From contig JBAXUS010000006.1 of assembly GCA_037129555.1 (NCBI GenBank), positions 9,234-73,233 on the forward strand: a DNA stretch of 64,000 nucleotides, given 5' to 3'. Positions 19,513 through 28,082 of the stretch are shown one piece after another. Position 1 is the first letter of the stretch; the number at the start of each line of letters is the position of its first letter. Origin of the DNA: JANXLS01 sp037129555. Lineage in GTDB: Bacteria > Planctomycetota > SZUA-567 > H5-PLA8. The notes beneath the pieces are model-generated. The model was not told the DNA's origin and did no database searches. It was given only the letters and a program-made list of their open reading frames with translations. The translations under genes were made by a program, and so were the position numbers.

Positions 19513-20451
19513 ATGAGCAAGCAGTTTGCAGCGATGGTGGCGAAGATTGAAGACAATCTCGCCAGTGTGATCAAAGGCAAAAAAGAGAGCATGCGTCTGC
19601 TGCTGATTTCTATGCTGGCGGGCGGTCACACGCTGTTGGAAGACGTTCCCGGCACAGGCAAAACGACGCTGGCGAAATCAATGGCCCGTTCGATTGACGG
19701 CATTTTTCGCCGCGTTCAATTCACGCCCGATCTGCTCCCGGCCGACATCACCGGCAGCATGATTTACAATCCGAACGATGGCGGCTTTCATTTCCGCGAA
19801 GGCCCGGTCTTTGCCAACGTGCTGCTGGCCGACGAAATCAACCGCACGTCCCCGCGCACGCAAGCCGCGCTGCTCGAAGTCATGAGCGAGCGGCAGATCA
19901 CTGTCGACGGCCAGCGCCGCGCGCTGCCGCATCCGTTCTTTGTGATCGCGACGCAGAATTCCGTCGAATTCCACGGCACGTACCCACTCCCCGAAGCGCA
20001 GCTCGACCGCTTTACGATGTGTGTCAGCCTCGGCTATCCGGAATTCAGTGATGAGATCGATATTTTGATCGGTCAGAATCAAGAGCACCCGTTCGACGCT
20101 CTGAAACCGGTGGTCAGTTGCCAGGAAGTTGCGGCGATGTTGGACGAAGTAAAATCAGTTCGGATCGACAAAAGTGTCGTCGAATACATCGTCCAGATTA
20201 TCGAAGCGACGCGCTTGGACGCTCGCTTGCGACTCGGTATTTCACCGCGCGGATCGCTGGCATTGTACCGCACGGCTCAGGCCCGGGCACTGATCGCGGG
20301 GCGCGATTTTGTCGAACCGTCGGACGTCCGTGCGCTGGCGGTCCATGTGCTCGCGCACCGCGTGATGTTGGATACAAAATCAAAATACAGCGGAGCACGG
20401 GCTCGGAATGTCATTGAAGACGCGATCGAAAAAACGCCCGTGCCGAGGTGA
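19513..20451 (+). CDS. MoxR-family AAA+ ATPase
   Basis: A 312-residue cytoplasmic AAA+ protein. Walker A is EDVPGTGKTTLAKS (GTGKT at 47-51), Walker B is VLLADEINR (104-111), and the MoxR-specific GPVFANVLLADEINR, ATQNSVEFHGTYPLPEAQLDRF segment is intact. The C-terminal lid has RLGISPRGSLALYRTAQARALI. MoxR ATPases usually act as chaperones that mature partner proteins, and their genes normally precede a DUF58 (and VWA) gene. Here none follows: the gene ends in a repeat region. The upstream gene encodes a secreted Ig-like protein, so the partner may be unusual or encoded elsewhere. Confidence 0.93.
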   Translation: MSKQFAAMVAKIEDNLASVIKGKKESMRLLLISMLAGGHTLLEDVPGTGKTTLAKSMARSIDGIFRRVQFTPDLLPADITGSMIYNPNDGGFHFREGPVFANVLLADEINRTSPRTQAALLEVMSERQITVDGQRRALPHPFFVIATQNSVEFHGTYPLPEAQLDRFTMCVSLGYPEFSDEIDILIGQNQEHPFDALKPVVSCQEVAAMLDEVKSVRIDKSVVEYIVQIIEATRLDARLRLGISPRGSLALYRTAQARALIAGRDFVEPSDVRALAVHVLAHRVMLDTKSKYSGARARNVIEDAIEKTPVPR

Positions 20452-20523
20452 TGGCACTGTGCCGTAGGCGTCCCACCTGCGGTACGAGATTCGTGGGTGC
20501 ATCACCAGACTTGCGGTAGATTT

Positions 20524-20685
20524 TTCCCTCTCCCCTTGAGGGAGAGGGCCGACGAGCCTGCTGTTCGGCTCGCGGGGTGAGGGGTGAACGCTGATTAATC
20601 CAAGCGCATCGATTAATCAGCGTTTACCCCTCACCCCGCGAAGGAGTACCTTCGTCGGCCCTCTCCCTCAAGGGGAGAGGGGGAC
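20524..20685. repeat. Two head-to-head copies of the 75-80 bp dispersed repeat
   Basis: The left copy (20524-20600) is the reverse complement of the element at 9538-9615; the right copy (20611-20685) is in the same orientation as it. Only about 10 bases separate their ATTAAT ends, so the whole is a near-perfect giant palindrome of about 160 bases. The right copy differs in the central hairpin (GAAGGAGTACCTTC in place of GAGCCG...CGGCTC). Confidence 0.85.
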
Positions 20686-20739
20686 TGCGTCGCAACTCCG
20701 GTGATGCACCACGTAATCGTCCCAGAGATTTTTTTCGAA

Positions 20740-20766
20740 TTGACTTTCTTGAAAAAGTGCTAAAGT
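20740..20766 (+). promoter_or_regulatory. Possible sigma70-type promoter
   Basis: TTGACT (20740-20745) and TAAAGT (20761-20766) are separated by 15 bases, shorter than the ideal 17. It lies in an AT-rich patch 110 bases before the next gene. Weak evidence. Confidence 0.3.
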
Positions 20767-20875
20767 AAATTGATTCGATTCTTCTATCATCGCTCCAATG
20801 CGGACGTGGCTGTAAGACTGCTGACGGCTGTATAAGGGGGGGCGAACCAGTGGTATTGCGGCGCGGAGACCGGAC

Positions 20876-22660
20876 ATGCGTTCTCGTTTGTTGGATGTAA
20901 TCATGGCTAGCCTGACGGCGGTGTGCGTCAGCACGGCGCGTTCAGAAGAGACGCCGGCGGTCAACTCGGACATTGAATATCGTCAGAAGCTCCGCGACAT
21001 CGATTCGAAGACGTTGAAGGATCGCGAGGCCGGTTACAAAGAGATTGAAGCGAAGTTCAAAGAGCGCAAGGAAGCGCGCGAAAAGGCCAGCCAGCCGCAG
21101 ACCGCTGAAGTGACCGTCGATGACAAGAAAATCACGGTGACAGAACCCCGAACCGTTGAAGAAGCGCTGGGCTTCAAAGGCGACCGCCGCGTTCGTGATT
21201 TGTACGAAGTCAGCCCCGACGATTACGATCTCGCTGTACGAGACCGCTGGGCGATTAATCTGAGCGATTTTAAATTCGACGCGCCTCATTATATTACGGC
21301 GGAAGCCGCGCCGGGTTCGACACGAACGTGGTTTGGTTTCACATTCTCCCTCACCAACAACAGCACCAAGCCGCGCCGCATTGCGCCGGTCTTCACCGCC
21401 GTCACGGATCGCGGCGTGTTCAATGTCGCGTCCGGCGGGTATTTGCCGGAACGAATGCTGGCCGATTCCATGTCGCGCCCACTCGGTGGCTCGACGCGGT
21501 TGGACGACAAAGAACTGGTCAGCCAGAATGTTGCGCCGCTGGAGTCGGTTGTCGAAATGGTGACGGGCGGCGTGTATAAAGCGCCGGGAGCCGAAGCCGC
21601 TCCGGAAGTCGCAGGCGGTCAATTGAAAGCATCGCACACGTTCGAACCGGGCCAGACGCGCTGGGGTTCGGCGTTGTGGTCGAAATTCGATGACCACTTC
21701 AGCGAATTGAAAATCGTGGTCAGCGGCGTGACCAATTCACACAAGCACGACGAGAAATTGCAACGTGTGCTCGTTCTTTATTTCGAGCGCAACAGCGACG
21801 GATTCAACGTCAATCAAGTCGAGTTGAAATACAAGGGCAAGAAGTGGGAATATCTGTGGATGTGGGATCAAGACATTGCGGTCCCGCTCCCGGCTGATGC
21901 GAAAGATCCGCAGATCAAGGCTCAACAATTGAAGACGCCGTCCGGCTCGGAACGGTTTGTTTTCGCGTTCCCGTTCGAAGTGAAAAACTCCACGCATTCA
22001 AACCAGGACTTGTCGATTCAAAGCATCGCGTTTGCCCTGCCGATTGAAGTCGATGTCAGCGGAACAAAAGTGCCGGTCGAAGTGCGCGTGATGGACGACG
22101 GCGCGTCCTCGATTTACAAGGCTCAGTTGTTGAAAGAATTGGGCGGCGAAGCAACGAAGGATCGCTTCAGCAACAAGAAGCCGGACGGTAGCAAAACGCA
22201 AATCGAACGTCACACGATCACGGTTGAAGCCGGAAAGTCGGCGGATAAGAACTGGGCGATTTTCGATCAGAATGATGTGAATTGGGACGCGGCAATTGAG
22301 CAAATTGAAGCATTCTTGAGCCGGGGTCAGGACAAGCAAGCGCTGTCCAAACAGTTCTGGGACAACGCGATTAAGGACGCCGTCAAGAGCAGCCCGAAGC
22401 TGGCCGAGAAGAACCCTGGCCACCTGTACAACCCGATTCGCACCTTGAATGAAGACGAGATCAAATCAGTTAAAGAGCAGATCGCCAAAGCACTTCCAGA
22501 AGCCGTTGAAAAGGCCAAAGCCAAGAAGACGGTCGTGGCATACGTCACGGGTGTCAGCGGCATGTCAACCGGCGAATTCCGCATCAGCCGCAGCTACCGG
22601 ATTCCAGGCGTTGTGGATGAAGCATGGTTAAAGGGTTGGGAAGACGAACCCGCGAAGTAA
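20876..22660 (+). CDS. Secreted protein of unknown function
   Basis: A 594-residue protein with a short signal peptide (MRSRLLDVIMASLTAVCVSTARS). A coiled-coil-prone charged segment follows (about 30-75: DIEYRQKLRDIDSKTLKDRE and so on). The middle contains a beta-rich part with TRTWFGFTFSLTNNSTKPRRIAPVF, like a domain handling unequal ligands at the envelope, and FAFPFEVKNSTHSNQDLSIQ, another strand-rich copy. The C-terminus is helical, then ends GEFRISRSYRIPGVVDEAWL. No enzyme motif was recognised. The start is the ATG with a hydrophobic leader just after it. A hairpin terminator follows 80 bases downstream. Confidence 0.65.
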   Translation: MRSRLLDVIMASLTAVCVSTARSEETPAVNSDIEYRQKLRDIDSKTLKDREAGYKEIEAKFKERKEAREKASQPQTAEVTVDDKKITVTEPRTVEEALGFKGDRRVRDLYEVSPDDYDLAVRDRWAINLSDFKFDAPHYITAEAAPGSTRTWFGFTFSLTNNSTKPRRIAPVFTAVTDRGVFNVASGGYLPERMLADSMSRPLGGSTRLDDKELVSQNVAPLESVVEMVTGGVYKAPGAEAAPEVAGGQLKASHTFEPGQTRWGSALWSKFDDHFSELKIVVSGVTNSHKHDEKLQRVLVLYFERNSDGFNVNQVELKYKGKKWEYLWMWDQDIAVPLPADAKDPQIKAQQLKTPSGSERFVFAFPFEVKNSTHSNQDLSIQSIAFALPIEVDVSGTKVPVEVRVMDDGASSIYKAQLLKELGGEATKDRFSNKKPDGSKTQIERHTITVEAGKSADKNWAIFDQNDVNWDAAIEQIEAFLSRGQDKQALSKQFWDNAIKDAVKSSPKLAEKNPGHLYNPIRTLNEDEIKSVKEQIAKALPEAVEKAKAKKTVVAYVTGVSGMSTGEFRISRSYRIPGVVDEAWLKGWEDEPAK

Positions 22661-22742
22661 CTCGAAGTTTAGAATTTGGAATGGGTTACGGGTGGGTGAA
22701 GGATCTGTAAGACGCGATTTTTAATTGAATGAGACTGTATTC

Positions 22743-22773
22743 AAAGCGTCCCTGTTTCCGGGGGCGCTTTTTT
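22743..22773 (+). terminator. Intrinsic terminator
   Basis: AAAGCGTCCC pairs with GGGGGCGCTTT (one G-T pair and one extra G) around TGTTTCC, followed by six T. It ends the transcript of the 20876-22660 gene. Confidence 0.75.
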
Positions 22774-22958
22774 GCGAGCTCTTCAAGTAGTACGATGTTA
22801 GGTCCGATCTCTGAGGATATGGCGGCGCAACGAGTCGTTCGAAGCGCGCCGAAGAGCGGCAGCAGTGGGCAGGGTGAGCCTATTGTGTGTGGCCGGACAT
22901 TTGCGTTCTTTGCAACTGTTCCCCAAGTGAGTTCGGTCGGGACAAAGGTTGAGGTGAA

Positions 22959-23780
22959 ATGGATAGACGGACGTTTTTGAAGCATGCTGCGCGGGGTACG
23001 GCACACGCTCTCGTGATCGGGACGGCATACAGCCTGTTTGAAGCAAAATGGGCGCATGTCGTCAACGAACGCATTGAGTTTCCTGGCCTTCCGGACGCGT
23101 TTCGTGGGCTTCGCATCGCCCTGTTGACCGATTTGCATCACGGACCTTGGACCGGTTTGTCGTACATCCATGACGTCGTTCGCCAAGCAGACGAACAAAA
23201 AGCCGACCTGATATTGTTGGGCGGAGATTACTGCCACAACGGACCTGAATACATCGAACCGTGTATCGCCGCATTGGGCGACTTGAGTGCGCCGTTGGGC
23301 GTCTTTTCGGTGATGGGCAATCACGACCATTATCAAGGTACGCAGGTCACGCGAAATTCATTCGCAAAACACAACATCCGAGAATTGACGAATGAAGGCG
23401 TTTGGTTGAAACGCGATGGCCAGCGCTTGCGTCTGGGTGGCGTCGATGATTTGATCACGGGCAGCCCGCGTTTGCCTCCCGTTTTGACCGACATGAAAGT
23501 GGATGAGCGCTGCCTGTTGTTGAGCCACAATCCCGATTTCATCGAACGCATTCACGATCCGCGTGTCGGCCTGATGCTGTCCGGCCACACGCACGGCGGA
23601 CAGGTCGATTTCCCGTTGATCGGCGCACCTGTTGTCCACAGCCCGAAAGAGAAAGACTATCTCCACGGCTTGTTCAAGACGATCAATTCGCAGGTATACG
23701 TATCGCGCGGGTTGGGCACGACGACGCCGCCCGTGCGGTTCTGCTGCCGCCCGGAAATTAATATGATTGAGTTGGTTTAA
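22959..23780 (+). CDS. Metallophosphoesterase with Tat-type signal (YkuE-like)
   Basis: A 273-residue calcineurin-like phosphoesterase. The metal-binding motifs are all present: TDLHHG (Asp58, His60), GGDYCHNG (Asp90), MGNHDHY (Asn121, His122), a LLSHNPD histidine and GHTHGG near 212. The N-terminus MDRRTFLKHAARG has the twin-arginine motif RRTFLK followed by a weak hydrophobic segment, so it may be exported folded with its metals. It resembles YkuE/Rv-type phosphoesterases whose substrates are often UDP-sugar lipids or membrane phosphodiesters. The substrate is not known here. The ATG follows an 80-base space after a terminator. Confidence 0.9.
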   Translation: MDRRTFLKHAARGTAHALVIGTAYSLFEAKWAHVVNERIEFPGLPDAFRGLRIALLTDLHHGPWTGLSYIHDVVRQADEQKADLILLGGDYCHNGPEYIEPCIAALGDLSAPLGVFSVMGNHDHYQGTQVTRNSFAKHNIRELTNEGVWLKRDGQRLRLGGVDDLITGSPRLPPVLTDMKVDERCLLLSHNPDFIERIHDPRVGLMLSGHTHGGQVDFPLIGAPVVHSPKEKDYLHGLFKTINSQVYVSRGLGTTTPPVRFCCRPEINMIELV

Positions 23781-23815
23781 AAGCTCTCGACGTTGAAAAT
23801 AGATTGATTATTTTG

Positions 23816-23849
23816 CGTGGAGCGGAACTACATTCCGCTCCACGTTTTT
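23816..23849. terminator. Bidirectional intrinsic terminator
   Basis: A perfect 12-bp stem, CGTGGAGCGGAA (23816-23827) with TTCCGCTCCACG (23833-23844), around CTACA, followed by TTTTT on the plus strand and, reading the minus strand, by AAAATAA-rich sequence. It lies between the convergent phosphoesterase and DUF4388 genes. Confidence 0.88.
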
Positions 23850-23863
23850 CATGAGCGCATTGT

Positions 23864-26800
23864 TTATCGCGGTTCATCGTAACCGATGAGACCGCCATCT
23901 TTGGTCAGAACGTAAATCCGTGATTCGCTGGCGATGGGCGGGCAGGCGATGGCGCGACCGATCTTGTGCTTCCAATAAACCACGTTAATGTCTTGAGCAT
24001 CGTTCGCGTAAATCGACACGTTCGGTGGAGCCGTGACGAAATAGAGCCGTTTCTGCAGGATCGCCGGGGCCAGCAAAATCGGCACGTCATTGCGCGATTT
24101 GATCGTGATGTCCGGCCCGTTGATCTCAATCACTGACAGACCTTCCTTGCGCGTCGTTCCATAGCACACGAAATACGCGCGGTTGCCCACGACGAGCGGC
24201 GGGTTGCTGATGCCGCCGGCCGCCTCTTTCGCCGCCGATTCGCGGTTGCCGTTCAACTTGAAGAAGCGCAGCGAGCCGTTATTTCCGGCGACGATCACGC
24301 GATCACCGACGACGACCGGCGCTGTGTTGACCACGACGGCGTCTTTGCTCAAGTCCGTGTTCCACACGCTGATTTTGGGCTTGCCTCCGAGCGACGTCAA
24401 CTGGAACGCGTGGATGTTGCTGTCGCTCCCGGCAACAAGCAGCACATCGCCATCGCGATCAACGCCTGAGCGATCCACGAAACACGGGCCGGAAGTCGCT
24501 TCGACGCGTTTGTTGTTGAATGTGTTGATCGGCATTTCCATCGCAAGCGGAGCCATCGTGCCGGTCTCCGCATCAACGATGACGATGCGCGAGCCTGCCA
24601 CTAATCCAATCTTCGGCTTGCCCGCTTGTTCGAAATATGCCGGTGGGAAATCAAGGCCGGTTTGTCCGGCGTCCAACACACGCACCGCCGGCTTGTTCCA
24701 CGCGTTGATGAATTTGGCTCCATCTTTCGTCACACCCACGCAATAGCCACCCTTGGTGCTGTAGACAAACAGCGGCGCTTTGCTCCCGGCAACTTTGAAC
24801 ATGCTGATCGGACCGTAGACTTTTTTCTCCACGCCAGCCTGCGGTTGCTCAAGATCGTATCGCGCTGAAATCGAAGGCGGATCGGTTTTGACGTCGATTT
24901 CCAGAAGAGCTCCTTCCGACGTCCCGGCATACAACATTCCGTTATAAAATCGAGCGTCACCCTCAAATTGAATCCCGTTAAAAGTCGTGTTGACTGCGGC
25001 CTTGCGTTCGAGACTAACTTTTACTTCGACTGATGCTGGGTCCGCGTGAAGCGTCACGTCTTCGGTCTGCGTGGTGTAGCCGTTTTTCGAGAAGCGATAC
25101 ACGACCGAACTGCGCACCGGATACACTTGATAGCGCAGCACACGATCCTGCCACGGCGCATTGGCTTTGATCGTCCGGATCGGATTGCCGTTCAAAATGA
25201 CTTCAATATCGTCTACACCCACCGGTGTCACGAGCAATGGCAGCGAAAGCGACTTCGGGAAATCTGACGGCTTGCTCCCGGAATAGCGTTTGATAAATTC
25301 AGTAACCAAGCGCATTTCTTCGGCGGCATCTTTGACGACCTTGCTCGGATCGGCGCTCAGTTTTTCGATCTTCGCGCGCTTTTCCTGGTACTCGTCGAGA
25401 ATCTTATTGATCTTGTCGAGTTCGGCTTTGTCGGCCTTCAGCTCCTCTTCCGACTTGTCCAAATTCTTGATCAACTGCTCGTATTTGTCTTTGGCACCCT
25501 TGTAGTCAAAGTTATCGAAACACGTTTTGGCATCGTTGCGCATGTCCAGCCGCGTGTTGTTCGCGGATTCCTGACTCCGCGTGATCTTGGTATTTAAAAG
25601 TTCCTCGCGGCGTTTCAAGGCTCCGAACAAATTATCCGCGAGCGCCTTGATTCCCTTGAACGGCGACCAGACTTTACGAACATCACTCAAGCTTTGGATT
25701 GACGTGAGAATAGGCGCACGGGCTTCCTCGAGCTTCCCTTCTTTTTCAGCTTTTTCAGAATCCGCCATGGCCTGATCAACGCGCGATTGAGCCGCGTTGT
25801 ATTTTTTCTGATTCTCCGATTCAATGTAATAAATCGATCCCGCAGCCAGCAACATCACCACAAAAAAGAGCGCGGACAACGATGCCCGGCGGCGGCGCGC
25901 GACACGGTCTTCTTTGGTCAGCAGGACTTCGTTGAGCTTCTTTTTGAGCGGGCGAATGTTTTTGCGATACTGCATTGCGCGCCGGTACGATTCGGCGGCG
26001 AACGACGTGTTGCGCGAACGCGCAGCGAAATCGCCGAGCAATTCAAGCTGTGCGGACGCCTCGTCGTGCTTGTCTTCCATCAATAATAATTCGACCAGCG
26101 CATTGCGCATCTTGGCGCTGGACGGGTCGTTTTCGAGGGCGTGTATGGCAGCGTCGCGAGCCTCGCGCAATTGGTGCTGGTCGCGGAGGTGTTCGAAGAG
26201 TTCCTGGTATTGCATGAACGCGTCGCGCTTCTGACTGCGTTTCGCGTACAGAGCGGCGAGTGCTTCGCGAGTGCGGATGTTCGTCGGCGCGATCGTCAGG
26301 ATGCGCTTGTAAATATCGATTGCAGATTCTTCGTGGCCTTCTTTGATCTCGGCCATACCGAGGATGCTGTAATGAATGCAGGCGTGTTCGACCTGGCCCA
26401 TTTTGGCCATGAGGTCGGCGAGTTCGCCACGGATGCGCAGGTTTTCGCCACCGAGCGCAAGGATGCGTTCCAGCACTTTGATGCGGCGTTTGGACTGATC
26501 ATTGCGCGCGCATTCGCCTTCGGAAAAGTTCAGTTCGTTCAGCGTCGCCGGGCGGATGATCGACGATTGTAAGAATCCGGAGAGCGCACCGATGACTTCG
26601 AATTTGAAGAGTTTCGAATCTTCGGCGATGTCGTCCACATCGCGCGCACCGTCGATCAGCATCGCGACGCGACGCTCGACTGGATCGGTCTCCATCTCGC
26701 CGCGTTCAATGGCTTTGCGGACGGTCAAATCGACGACGAAAATTTCTTTGTGTGACGGGATGACCGTGCGCAGCCGTTCCCATTCGTCCACGCGCCGCGC

Positions 26801-27292
26801 AGCTTCCATAATCAGATGCGTGACGGGAATCGAAATGCCCCAGCCCGTTTCAGCGGCTTCGGCGGCGAACAAACCTTCCGGCGGCGGACCTTCGTTGAAT
26901 TCAAACGACGCCGTTTCCCAGCCGAAGAGGTCGTAGATTTCTTCTTCGATCTGATGGATCAACAAATCCTGAACTTGTTGCTCGTTGACATAGCCCATGC
27001 CGCTGAGGCAGGTCACGAGTGTATCGGTCGTCTCTGCCTGGCGCAGCAATGCCGCGTCGAATTCACTTTTTGAGAGCAGTCCGCGCGCGACGAATACTTC
27101 CGGCGGCAGGACAGGTGTGCGCGAACTTCCGGACAGGAAGCGCACCGCGCCGTCCTGGAAGTAGACGTATTTTTCCTCGGCGTGCGGATTGCGTTCGGGC
27201 GTGATCCGCAGCGTTCCAGTCTGGGAATTCATCGCCAGGTTCTGGAAGACGTCGGCGAGACTAAAGCTTTCAACGTTTCCCTTAAACCCCAT
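23864..27292 (-). CDS. DUF4388-TPR-transmembrane-PEGA-like-beta-propeller protein
   Basis: A 1142-residue single-pass membrane protein. Residues 1-140 match DUF4388, GFKGNVESFSLADVFQNLAM with a second winged-helix-like part at 90-135. Residues about 270-460 are tetratricopeptide-like helices (IDIYKRILTIAPTNIRTREAL). A basic RRRR precedes one membrane helix (about 471-490). Then comes a coiled coil (495-660), a PEGA-like beta domain (about 690-775: VILNGNPIRTIKA, YRFSKNGYTTQTEDVTL) and a C-terminal beta-propeller of PQQ type (about 780-1142) with repeats ending in PVVVGDRVIVAGNNGSLRFF or the like. I infer that the N-terminus is cytoplasmic and the propeller outside. It is encoded with a Roadblock protein and an MglA GTPase, so it probably belongs to the same module. 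Confidence 0.85.
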   Translation of the reverse strand: MGFKGNVESFSLADVFQNLAMNSQTGTLRITPERNPHAEEKYVYFQDGAVRFLSGSSRTPVLPPEVFVARGLLSKSEFDAALLRQAETTDTLVTCLSGMGYVNEQQVQDLLIHQIEEEIYDLFGWETASFEFNEGPPPEGLFAAEAAETGWGISIPVTHLIMEAARRVDEWERLRTVIPSHKEIFVVDLTVRKAIERGEMETDPVERRVAMLIDGARDVDDIAEDSKLFKFEVIGALSGFLQSSIIRPATLNELNFSEGECARNDQSKRRIKVLERILALGGENLRIRGELADLMAKMGQVEHACIHYSILGMAEIKEGHEESAIDIYKRILTIAPTNIRTREALAALYAKRSQKRDAFMQYQELFEHLRDQHQLREARDAAIHALENDPSSAKMRNALVELLLMEDKHDEASAQLELLGDFAARSRNTSFAAESYRRAMQYRKNIRPLKKKLNEVLLTKEDRVARRRRASLSALFFVVMLLAAGSIYYIESENQKKYNAAQSRVDQAMADSEKAEKEGKLEEARAPILTSIQSLSDVRKVWSPFKGIKALADNLFGALKRREELLNTKITRSQESANNTRLDMRNDAKTCFDNFDYKGAKDKYEQLIKNLDKSEEELKADKAELDKINKILDEYQEKRAKIEKLSADPSKVVKDAAEEMRLVTEFIKRYSGSKPSDFPKSLSLPLLVTPVGVDDIEVILNGNPIRTIKANAPWQDRVLRYQVYPVRSSVVYRFSKNGYTTQTEDVTLHADPASVEVKVSLERKAAVNTTFNGIQFEGDARFYNGMLYAGTSEGALLEIDVKTDPPSISARYDLEQPQAGVEKKVYGPISMFKVAGSKAPLFVYSTKGGYCVGVTKDGAKFINAWNKPAVRVLDAGQTGLDFPPAYFEQAGKPKIGLVAGSRIVIVDAETGTMAPLAMEMPINTFNNKRVEATSGPCFVDRSGVDRDGDVLLVAGSDSNIHAFQLTSLGGKPKISVWNTDLSKDAVVVNTAPVVVGDRVIVAGNNGSLRFFKLNGNRESAAKEAAGGISNPPLVVGNRAYFVCYGTTRKEGLSVIEINGPDITIKSRNDVPILLAPAILQKRLYFVTAPPNVSIYANDAQDINVVYWKHKIGRAIACPPIASESRIYVLTKDGGLIGYDEPR

Positions 27293-27309
27293 GACGCCCT
27301 CTAAAAACG

Positions 27310-27403
27310 GTTTCGAGTTTCGTGTTCCGAGTTTCGAGTTGAATGCGATTCATCCAAGTACGCGCTCTGACAAACGCGAAACCCGAAACGCGAAACTCGA
27401 AAC
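27310..27403. repeat. 29-bp inverted repeat of GTTTCGA(G) heptads
   Basis: Arms 27310-27338 and 27375-27403 match at about 25 of 29 positions as reverse complements. Each arm itself repeats the word CGAAACTCGAAAC. It lies in the gap between the Roadblock gene stop and the start of the DUF4388 gene, so it would be part of the co-transcript and could act as an attenuator. A related simple pattern (AACCAGAAACCAGAAACTAG) precedes ruvA. Confidence 0.7.
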
Positions 27404-27406
27404 AAT

Positions 27407-27922
27407 TTATTTCGTCGATGGTCCGAAGAAATCGTCCAGCGCCTGATCGGCTGCATCGGTGTACTCTTGGCCGACACCTTCGTCTTTGTCCTTGTTCCGC
27501 TCGAATGAACGCAGCATGCTGTCAGTGAGTTTCTGAGTCAATTCGTCAGCGTAAAGCCGGACCATGCCGAGTGTCGTTCGGTCGTCGAAAATCACGACAA
27601 CGAGTGCGCGCTCAGCCACCAGCGAGATGTGGATATTTTCGTTCTTGCCTTGATGAAACAGCACGGAGAATTCGGTTTCGCCCAGCAGTTGAGCGACCTG
27701 CTTGGTAGCGGCGAACGAACCGGCGACCAGTGCGGCAATCGAGTCGGTGTTGAAAGACTTGGTGAAGCCCTTCTTGGTGACAAGATGGCCTTCTTTGTCA
27801 ATCAACAGCGCGCATTTGGCCTGGGAACGATCCAGGAATTCAGCGAGGATTTTATTGATTTCCTCGATGTCCTGCTCGTAGAACACCAAGCGGGCGTTGC
27901 GCATTTTTTCACTGAGTGCCAT
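27407..27922 (-). CDS. Roadblock/LC7 domain protein (MglB-like)
   Basis: A 171-residue cytoplasmic protein. Residues 10-120 fit the Roadblock/LC7 fold (EEINKILAEFLDRSQAKCAL, LIDKEGHLVTKKGFTKSFN, DSIAALVAGSFAATKQVAQLLGE, FSVLFHQGKNENIHISLVAER). Roadblock proteins dimerise and act as GTPase-activating or scaffolding partners of MglA/Ras-like GTPases. The C-terminal 50 residues (ERNKDKDEGVGQEY...) are acidic and flexible. GGAGACAG precedes the ATG at 27922; an ATG 10 codons upstream is possible but reads through a less likely leader. It sits between the MglA and DUF4388 genes on the same strand. Confidence 0.88.
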   Translation of the reverse strand: MALSEKMRNARLVFYEQDIEEINKILAEFLDRSQAKCALLIDKEGHLVTKKGFTKSFNTDSIAALVAGSFAATKQVAQLLGETEFSVLFHQGKNENIHISLVAERALVVVIFDDRTTLGMVRLYADELTQKLTDSMLRSFERNKDKDEGVGQEYTDAADQALDDFFGPSTK

Positions 27923-28082
27923 CGTCTGTCTCCACTCGCAACCCTGTTCCAAACGTCAGCAACACAGGCGCGCCGCCCATACAATTAGCGCGCCTCGCCC
28001 TCGAATCCAAGTGGCCTCGCGCCGCATGAAATTCATTAATAAATTTTAATCTGAACGAGCACATACGCCCGTTTGCGAAACA

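Noticed and set aside
22686..23336. Minus-strand frame antisense to the metallophosphoesterase start
   Set aside because: Overlaps a strong Tat-phosphoesterase gene and the upstream terminator.
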